Positions 22,063 to 30,100 of a DNA stretch of 64,000 nt are shown here, piece by piece. The number at the start of each line of letters is the position of its first letter. Position 1 is the stretch's first letter. Below the pieces are notes generated by a model, which saw nothing but the letters and a program-made list of their open reading frames with translations, was not told the DNA's origin and did no database searches. Origin of the DNA: Isochrysis galbana (taxonomy: Eukaryota > Haptophyta > Isochrysidales > Isochrysidaceae); NCBI GenBank assembly GCA_018136815.1, contig CM030933.1, forward strand, positions 7,714,284-7,778,283, written 5' to 3'. The position numbers were made by a program, and so were the translations under genes.

Positions 22063-22300
22063 GGGTAGCCAACTCCTTAAAACAACTGAGCGTTAGTACC
22101 ACTACTCCCACTAGCCCGGTACTATCACGACACCCCTCAGCGCACCTGCCCGCACGCCGTGAAGTGGTGGCGCAGACACATACACATATGCATATGCATC
22201 CCTTCAAATCTCCCCCCTTGCAAACCCCCGGCTCCCATTATAACTCCCCACAAGTTACAATGGGGGAAAACCCAATGAGGCGGACCGACCTACTGACGGA
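22063..22300 (+). repeat. Dispersed repeat R1, copy 1
   Basis: Aligns with 55298-55545 on the same strand. Both have AACTGAGC.TTAGTACCACTAC, then CCTCAGCGCACCTGCCCG, then CTCCCCACAAGTTA and AGGCGGACCGACCTAC. Divergence is modest. No ORF is conserved between the copies, so it is a non-coding dispersed element. Confidence 0.65.
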
Positions 22301-22859
22301 TCCGAGGTTACCACTGCCTCAGATGGGAACAAAAGGGACGGAAGGGAAGCGGCGAGAGGCGCGGCGGAAGTTGGGGGGTGGCCAATGACGGGCTGGACCA
22401 CCTCCTCAACAGAGAAAGGCGGGAGGACGGGCTTGGGCGAGGGCGAGCGCGACGACGGAGCGGACATAGCTGGGCGGATCGGGATGGATAGGCTGAGGCT
22501 GAGGGATTGGTGAGGTTTGGCGGTATTGAGGTAGTGTTGAGAACGAGGGACGAGAACGGGAACGAGAACGAGAACGAGAGCGACGAACGAAGAACGACAG
22601 ACGATAGGCGGCTAGGGGCCGATGGACCGACGAGATGACACTACACTCACGTCAACACTCTCCACACTAACGTATCCCTGTTACGGAACGCACAGGAACC
22701 CGCTGACAGATCGAACAAGGAAGAGAATGCCGACAAGAGAGCGACGGGGCGACGGACGATCCGACGGGGGCGACAGTTACGTACAGGAATAAGGAGGGAA
22801 TCTTTCGAAACCCCTTAAGTGATTTGATGAAGACCGAAGTAAAATAGCGCCACGAAGGC

Positions 22860-23010
22860 GAGAAGCGCTCAATCACCATCACCCACAGCAAAGAAAAGCG
22901 TTCAATCACCATCAGCCTACACGTGGAACGCGTTCAATCGCCATCACCCCCACCGCATGGAAAAGCGTTCAATCACCATCAGCCTACACATGGAAAAGCG
23001 TTCAATCGCG
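22860..23010 (+). repeat. Tandem repeat with GCGTTCAATC core
   Basis: Five imperfect units share AAAGCGTTCAATCACCATCA, separated by GCCTACAC.TGG or CCCACAGC-type spacers; unit length is about 30-36 bases. Confidence 0.7.
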
Positions 23011-24453
23011 GAAGATCGTGGGGATCATGAGGGTAGCTATCCAACCCACTCGTTTGGCAAGAGGGTATGCTGCATCCCGCTCGAGTTGGTGCGTGACACA
23101 GAAATATGTACGATACTATAAACCATGTCCAACACTAGCGATGCTGACATAAATTACGCAACAGTACAACAAACAAATGGCGGGCTTGGTGGAACGACTA
23201 TCGAAACAAATCGAGAATCATTATGTGGTTATAAAGGCTAGCGAAGATGGTATGATGCTGGTATAGATGTCGCATTCATCCTAGATGATGCGATTTCCAG
23301 GCTCTTGTTTCCAGGTCCTTCGCCGTGCGGCCACACGGTGAAGCTCAGGTACATCTAGGTTGGTAGGGTTCGTCCCTAGCGATCTAGAATTCGAGTTCTC
23401 GTTTCGTTCCTTCTAGCCTGTTTGTCAGGTCTAGATTCCAGGTTTCCTCCTTTCGGGTAATCTTTACCTAAAGGAGCCAGGTCGCCTGTCACTCGCTGCG
23501 CGCTTGTCTCAGGCTCTCGAGTTACCTTGTGAAGGCTTGTTTAGCTTCTTGCAAGGCTTGTTGTTTCTTGTTGGGTTCCGGTTCTTTCTTGGGACCTGCT
23601 GACTTTCGTTGTTGTCCAGGCTTGTTCTTCGTAGGTTCTGCTTGGCCTGGTTAGGGTTTCGTTGAATCCCCGCGTTCGGCGTTCGCGTTGGCGTTCGGAA
23701 ACTTCCTCTCACATTCCCTAGGTCCGCTACCCTTGGCTTGTAGGTCCTTGCTTCTTTCTTCTCGGTCAAGGTTTTGGCGAGCGAGTCGGTTGCTCTATCC
23801 GCTCGAGATTTGAGGTTTAATTTGCTATCTCCCCTTGGAGACCGGTGTAGGTTCGCTTCCTAGGTGAGGGAATCTTTCCCCTTGATGCAAGCTACATGCA
23901 AGCCTTGGCCCCTTTGGTGTTTCTTCCCCTTGGTTGCTACTCAGGGTTGTTCGTTAGAAGCGTCTAGAAGGTTCACGCTCAACGGCAAGATTTCCTCTGT
24001 CGTGAAGATATCTCGTTGCGATCTGTATCCAAAGTGATCGCCGTGGTCGCGCGACAGGACGCTCCCCTTCGGACTCTCCGCTACGTGGGAAGTTACAACG
24101 GAGACACGCTCCGGCCGTCGCTGCGGAGTCTCTCTCTCTCTCGCTCTCTCTCTCCGTCTCTCGCGACGTGTTTGAGTTATCGGTGATTTGGGGTCGCGGT
24201 TGCTTGATAATTTGCTTGGTTTGGGTGAATGATTCCGGTGTGTTCGTGAGTCGGTGTATCCTGTTGTTCTCAGCTCCGTTGTCCGTCGTTGTTCGCTGCG
24301 TCGCTGCACTCAAGCAGCCTAGGCTCCCTCCCTGAGGGAAGAGTTCTTTGTAGGTCTAACAATCTCTTACAACCCATCACACTAGGGCCGCTAGGAGCGC
24401 CTCGCCGCCCCACAGCCCTTCGTTCGCCGTTCGTTCCCCGTCCAGACACCCAA

Positions 24454-26514
24454 ATGGGGTTGCCCGACCCAGTCCAGAATTTCATTCATCCGACTCCCGG
24501 TGGGGAGGAGGGCCAAAGCGCCGCGCTAGCCGCCGGTGCTGCTCGCGACGGAGTGGCTCAGAGCCCTCCGGCTCCGCTCGACTCGACAAGCACGAAATCG
24601 AAGCTTGCGTCCTCGGCCGCAGAGGAGGAACCCCTCAGGGAACCTTCTCTGCCCGCTGCAGCTTTTGCTCCCGTGGGATGTCCGAGTGATCCCACGGCTT
24701 CTGAGGCTACACCAATGGCACCCATCACCCCGGCTGCTATCTCCACGACTGGCTCCGATCAGCTCGTGGCGGATGGCGAGGATTTGTCCGCTTCCTTCGG
24801 CACCCACCGGGTGCAATCACAGCGGGCCATGGTGGAGCATGACCCTCTCCCGCATGAGGCCAACTTCAGCGTCGCTGAGTTGGCCAATGAGGTGGAGGAG
24901 GGTCCCCTCCCTCTGATTCAGTTTGACCCCCCTCCTCACCTTCGAGATGATGAGTCTGAGGTCGGTGAAGGGGAGGGGATCAGCTTCCGAAGCCCCGCTT
25001 ACCGGGACTATGCCCCGCCGTCATCAAAAGGGGTCCTTGATCAAGAGATCACCCCGATCGAGACGGCCGCGGCGCGTCAGGATGCGGAAATGGCAAGGCT
25101 TCAGGCGGAGACCAACACCCTAAAAGGGGCTGTGGAGCGCCTACATTCATCCCTTGCCGCGGCAGAGGCGAGGGAGGGGCTTCTCCGGGATCAAGTTGAA
25201 GCAGGGTTCAAAGCCCTGACTCAGCTACTCCAAGCCCGCCAAGAGCCCGCTTCAAGTCCGTCCATGGATCGGACCGAGGCGGCTGCGGATTCTGCTAGGC
25301 CGGTTCAGAGGGAACCACCCATGGGCGAGCCTCCTGCTCTAGACCCAAAGGGCCACGCCTCTCCGGCTTCTAGGGTTCCACGGTCGGCGTACCCGACCTC
25401 CAAATCGGAACCCCGCCGCCAGGATCAGAGCCCTCACCGGGGCCCGACCCCGGTGGTGCCGTTCCGCCACCCTCGCGACCCCTGCCTTGCGGTGGGGATG
25501 GATGAGCGAGAGGCAGTTGTAAGCGAGTGGAAAAATCTCCTCGCCCTGCCCTCACGCGATCTGGCCGCCCTTTACCGCGACTCCGACGAGCATGAGCTCA
25601 TCCATACCATTTTGAAGAGCAACCTCTCCCTGGCGGGCAACGTTTGGCATTGCCGAATTTTCATGGAGGAGGACCACTTGCTCAAATGGGTGCGTAGCCG
25701 CTTCTCAGCAGAGCAAACCCTTCACCATCAGGTCAGGATGGGCAAAGAGCTTTCGGAGCTCCGCTTCCCAAAGGCCCTCGCCTCCGATAACGTTCAAACC
25801 GCGGCGACAGCCTGGAACGAATTTCGGCTAACTCTCATCAAGCCGTTGGAGCGGGCACTAGCGCTCGGCTGCGATCATCGCGAAATATTTACCTCCCTCC
25901 TCGCGGCAGCCGGAGCCAATTCCAGCGGCAATTCTCGCATCTTCGCCTTCCTCCTCGATCTAGTGGAGGACCGCGCCCTCGCTCTCAATCCTGTCCTCGC
26001 TGCTGACGTCCTTCTTCGCAAATGCGACGGGACCTTCGCAAACGGGGCCGATGGTTTCGCGAAAGACTCGGCGTCGATGGAGTGGGACCGCATGAGGGAG
26101 CGCGAGGCTGGCGCTGATCTATGTGAGCTCAGCAAGAATTTGGTTCGCGCCTACATCCGCAAGCTTGGCGATTCCGCGGTTGACTCCACCAACGTGTGGG
26201 ATCATCCAAACATGGCCCATGAGATCAACCAGAGGTTCGAAGAAATCATCCGGAACGATAAGGTTGATCCTCAGCGCGGCGTCGATAATGCTATTAAATT
26301 TGCGGAGGTGCTCGCGGAGACTCGTTTCCGCGTAGAGAACCACGAGCTAGGTCGGTCGGCGCTCTCGTGCGTCAACCTCTGCCAACGGTACCTCAGCCCT
26401 TACGAGCAGGCTCGGGTGAAGCGTCATCAATCCCGGCCCTCGACGAAGCAAACCGTGGCTAGCGTACGCACTAAAGCCTCAGGCGAGGCAAAGAACGAGA
26501 CTTCCTCGTCCTAG
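24454..26514 (+). CDS. gag: Gag-like capsid protein of copy B
   Basis: 686 residues if it starts at MGLPDPVQNF (24454); the frame is open from 24289, but that part is the leader shared with fragment C. A disordered N-terminus (~240 residues) leads to a coiled coil around residues 205-260 (ETNTLKGAVERLHSSLAAAE), then an alpha-helical capsid-like region (about 25500-26420) closely matching copy A (HHQVRMGKELSEL, SDNVQTAATAWNEFR, SCVNLCQRYLSPYEQ). It ends at TAG 26512-26514, only seven codons before the ORF2 ATG and in the same frame, unlike copy A, where the tail slips to another frame and overlaps ORF2. Confidence 0.85.
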   Translation: MGLPDPVQNFIHPTPGGEEGQSAALAAGAARDGVAQSPPAPLDSTSTKSKLASSAAEEEPLREPSLPAAAFAPVGCPSDPTASEATPMAPITPAAISTTGSDQLVADGEDLSASFGTHRVQSQRAMVEHDPLPHEANFSVAELANEVEEGPLPLIQFDPPPHLRDDESEVGEGEGISFRSPAYRDYAPPSSKGVLDQEITPIETAAARQDAEMARLQAETNTLKGAVERLHSSLAAAEAREGLLRDQVEAGFKALTQLLQARQEPASSPSMDRTEAAADSARPVQREPPMGEPPALDPKGHASPASRVPRSAYPTSKSEPRRQDQSPHRGPTPVVPFRHPRDPCLAVGMDEREAVVSEWKNLLALPSRDLAALYRDSDEHELIHTILKSNLSLAGNVWHCRIFMEEDHLLKWVRSRFSAEQTLHHQVRMGKELSELRFPKALASDNVQTAATAWNEFRLTLIKPLERALALGCDHREIFTSLLAAAGANSSGNSRIFAFLLDLVEDRALALNPVLAADVLLRKCDGTFANGADGFAKDSASMEWDRMREREAGADLCELSKNLVRAYIRKLGDSAVDSTNVWDHPNMAHEINQRFEEIIRNDKVDPQRGVDNAIKFAEVLAETRFRVENHELGRSALSCVNLCQRYLSPYEQARVKRHQSRPSTKQTVASVRTKASGEAKNETSSS

Positions 26515-26535
26515 AAGACCGCTTCGACCACGGAC

Positions 26536-27171
26536 ATGGTTGCCGCCGTGCAGGCGGCCGTCCAAGCTACCGTGGCGGAAGCTCTTCGCGGACAGGGACA
26601 TTCGCCTGCTTCGAAGCCTGATTATCGGGCTGCTGCACCGCCGGCAAGTTACCACTCCAACTCACCGTTGCCGGCTATACTGACCGATCCACCGGGTCGA
26701 AAGGGAGGCTCGTCTCGGCCGCCCAGCCGTCGCTGCGATCCGCCGGCGAACGGCCAAGGGCTACCGCCCGATTTGGGCGTATCCCGGTGGACGCCCGAGC
26801 TTTGGAATCGGGCCCGAGCCCGCTTCTGGGCCGTAGCAGGCTATGCCAAGCACCCAAGGGTCTCGGCGGCGCTAGCAAAGTGCCGACCGGCCGATAATTC
26901 AATGGAAACTCCACGAACGGACGATATCAATAGGGGAATCACCGAATGGACGAACGAAAACGGCTGTGCCTTCTGCGCTTTCCGACCTCAAGCTCCTCCT
27001 GGCACTCCATCCAGCGAAGCCTGGAAATATGGCACGGGAGACGGTGCTCACAACCCCGTCATCTGTCAGCCATATATCCGCTTTCTGTGTGAGGCTGGCT
27101 GCGGAGAGTGCGGATCGGACGAGCACATTCATAAGCTTCTTCGCTCGATGGTCCGGGTTAAGCCTCAGTAG
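26536..27171 (+). CDS. ORF2 of copy B: small Cys/His nucleocapsid-like protein
   Basis: 211 residues starting MVAAVQAAVQATVAEALRGQ. The C-terminal zinc-type residues are conserved with copy A: NGCAFCAF, then the GTGDGAHNPVICQPYIRFLC stretch, then CGECGSDEH. It lies between gag and pol, all three in one frame, and ends at TAG 27169-27171 in the context CAG-TAG-GGG. Conservation of length, cysteines and stop position between two diverged copies argues that it is a real protein and not a fragment of gag. Confidence 0.8.
   Translation: MVAAVQAAVQATVAEALRGQGHSPASKPDYRAAAPPASYHSNSPLPAILTDPPGRKGGSSRPPSRRCDPPANGQGLPPDLGVSRWTPELWNRARARFWAVAGYAKHPRVSAALAKCRPADNSMETPRTDDINRGITEWTNENGCAFCAFRPQAPPGTPSSEAWKYGTGDGAHNPVICQPYIRFLCEAGCGECGSDEHIHKLLRSMVRVKPQ
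27169..27171 (+). promoter_or_regulatory. In-frame UAG between ORF2 and pol of copy B (candidate readthrough stop)
   Basis: CAG-TAG-GGG-TCC-GGC-GGG-GTC-CCC. Pol continues in the same frame. The GGGG just after the U-A could pair with CCCC at 27186-27189. See copy A at 7877-7879. Confidence 0.55.
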
Positions 27172-30100
27172 GGGTCCGGCGGGGTCCCCGTCCTTCAAAC
27201 CCTGGCGGAGAACATCGCGGGCGGTGGGCCTGAACGCCACCACCACCATCCCGATCCGATCCCTACGCCGCTTGGGGAGAAGAGCTGTCGACGCGGCGAT
27301 TCTCCCCCTGTCTCTAGCTCTATTCAGTCCTCGACGGTGGGAGCCGCCTCGCCGGCTGAAGCCCCCGCCAAACGGCTATCTCGGAAGCCGGAGTCGACAC
27401 TTGACCCGGGCTCCTGGAAACAGGTTTGCCCCGGAGATAGTCGCGACCCGACTCTCCGAAATTCGTGTACGTCTACAAGTTCTTCTATTACTCCGCACGC
27501 TATTAGGATGTTAGGGGCCGATTCTCGCTCGCTGCCCCTCTTGGAATCTATTTCTACGGATACTATGCTGTCTTCGGTTTCTTCTAATTCTCCTAGGTCT
27601 TTCGACGCATCTTCATCCCTGGATTCACTCCCCGACGGCCCTGCCCAAGGGGGTGGGCTAGGTAGATTCGACGCGTCTTCGGTCTCTTCGTTTCGTAAAC
27701 AATCGGTTGTGAAGCCCTCGAGGGCTGTCGACTCGGTATCATCTTCTGCTCTAGGTTCTAGGGATAGGTCCGACGTGGCCGCTGCCGCGTCCGAAAATGT
27801 TGTTGGTGCTCTACCTGTTTCTGCTCTTTCCCGGCGGGACCCCACTGGAGACCTCTCTCCCAAGGGCCATAGCCGGAGCCGCTCTGCGGACAAATTGTCG
27901 TTGTCTACCGTAGGTTCTCGTGCAGTGGAGGCGGAGACTAGTGCCTCCTCCTCACCTCTCTCCCCGGTTCGTTATATTTCTCCGTCATCGTGTTCATTCT
28001 CTCGTCTCGAAGTTGCACCCGTTCTCGTTTCTGACTTGGTTCCCGACCCGGAAGGGTCGGCTTCCGGAGTCAATGAAGTTGAAGGTTCCAAGGGAGCTGC
28101 GGCTTTCCGCGCTCACGCCGTGGCCACCCCAGACTCGGGAGACGCAGTGGCCGTCGATTACGATCTCTCGTCGCGCCCCACACGGACGCCGGCGTCTCCT
28201 CTTTCTCTCGGCTCTCCGGAGGATCCCCGTTCCAGGGATCGCCCGCCGGGGCCAACCCCCTTCAGGTCTAGCCCACCGAAACTTCAGGGCGACGACCCCC
28301 TCCCCCTGAATTCTACTGCCGAGGCCATCCACCGGATCGCCGTGGTTGGTTGTTCCTCGGCCGCCAAGTCTACTGAAGCTGCCCGCGCCCCTACGCGCGA
28401 GCTCCAAATGTTAGCCGCCTCCCGTGCCCGGGCTAGCGGTTCCTCCGTCATCTTGCCCCGCCATCTCGCCGAAGCTGCTCTAGCCTTGCGGCGGCCGCAC
28501 GCGAGCACTCATTCATCACCCGCTGCCGTACTGCCGACGCATTTTGACGAGCTTTGCGCTGAGTTAGCGGCGATCCACGACGCCGTGACGCTCGACGCGG
28601 CCGAGGGGATTCCTCCACCCCGCGTTCTAGTCGTCGGTGAAGCTAGCGGGGTCGTGTCTTCGATGTTCCTACTCGCCGGAGCGCACGTCGCGACGTGCGA
28701 TCTACGACCGTCGGAGATCGACTACATTCCCCACTTCTGCGGAGATGCTCTTCACATTCAAAACCTCGGTTGGGACCTCGTGGTCGCGCATCCGCCGTGC
28801 ACGTATTTGTCGGCGGTGAGTTGCCAGTGGCTCGATCGGGAGCCGGGACGACGCCAGGCTCTCGAATCCGCCGCTAGAGTCTTCCTCGCCATGGCGAGCG
28901 CCGACGCGCCTTTCGTTGCCGTCGAAAATCCTCGAATGCACGCGGAAGCCTCCGCCTTAGTCGGGGGGTTGCGACCGCGGCAGTTTGTGCAGCCGTGGCA
29001 GCACGGCACGGGCCATCAAAAAGCAACTGGCCTGTACCTGACGGCTTCACTCCCGTCCTTGCAGCCTTCGAAGATTGTCGAGGGACGTCTATCCGCTATG
29101 GCGGATCTATCGCCGTCGCCCCACCGTGGCGCCCTTCGCAGCCGCACCTATGTGGGCATTGCCGGTGCAATGGCGGCCCAGTGGATGCCGGTCTTGCGCC
29201 GTTATGCGCGCGAAGCCAAGGCGTCGCGTTCGCTCGACTTCACGGTGGACTGGGCAATTTCCCAAGCAGCTGCCAGCTTGAGAGAACGCCCTTCGCTTTG
29301 CTCGACCGGTTTCGAGCTGGCTGAGCCGAGGACGGCTCTGGCTCGTTTCATGGAGGGGAGAGGCGAAGCAGCTTCTAGCTCTCACCTCACGCCTCCCAGC
29401 GGTTCGCCAGTGTCTGATTCGGTTGTCGTGATCCCGGACGCAGGCCCCGTTGCCGATGCTTCTCGCCTGCTTCATCAGGAGGACTCGGAAACAAACGTAT
29501 CGCAAGACGAGGCCGAGGCGGAAGGAGACCGCTTCCTGCCGTGGGAGTGGCCCATAGAGGACCGCTCTACAACGCCAGGCCCTCCAAACACGGTGAAGAA
29601 GCGCCGCAGCAAGTGGCAGGTCTTCGACCGTGATGTAATTTCGGGGGTCCATCGGTGGCAGGATGTCACGCCTTCCATCGCCCAAGAAATCGCTGAGCAA
29701 GCGGCAGCTGCGGAGCCGTCGGAACCTCCCATCTTGTCTCGACTGGGCTCTCAAGGCATCAATGCACTATCTCCGAGCGCCTCCTTCACGGCTGGCGACG
29801 AGGGAGTGGCCGAACTGACCAATTCGTTCGTAGCCGAAAGGCCACTCGAAACCTGGGATGTCGGGCCCGACTCGGGAGAAGATGACACGCCCGAGATGCC
29901 AGAACACCGGAGCATGCAGACCCTCGAGACCAAGCCCTCCGACGCCGCCGAAGGAGAGGATACTCCACGGGCACTGTATTGCGATGGGGCTACCGCTAGG
30001 GGCCTCAGTGCGGCCGGATTTTCCGAGTTGTCGAAGCTTCCGAAGACAGACTTGCAGAAGTCCCTGGAGAAGGAATGGTCACGCCAAATGGATCAACCTC

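Larger units (their letters stand above)
21497..23296. other. Intergenic repeat-rich region
   Basis: No gene supported. It holds a direct repeat pair (21864-21894 and 23269-23296), a dispersed 240-bp repeat (22063-22300), a short GAGAAC-type run near 22560-22590 and a tandem array (22860-23010). Confidence 0.6.
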
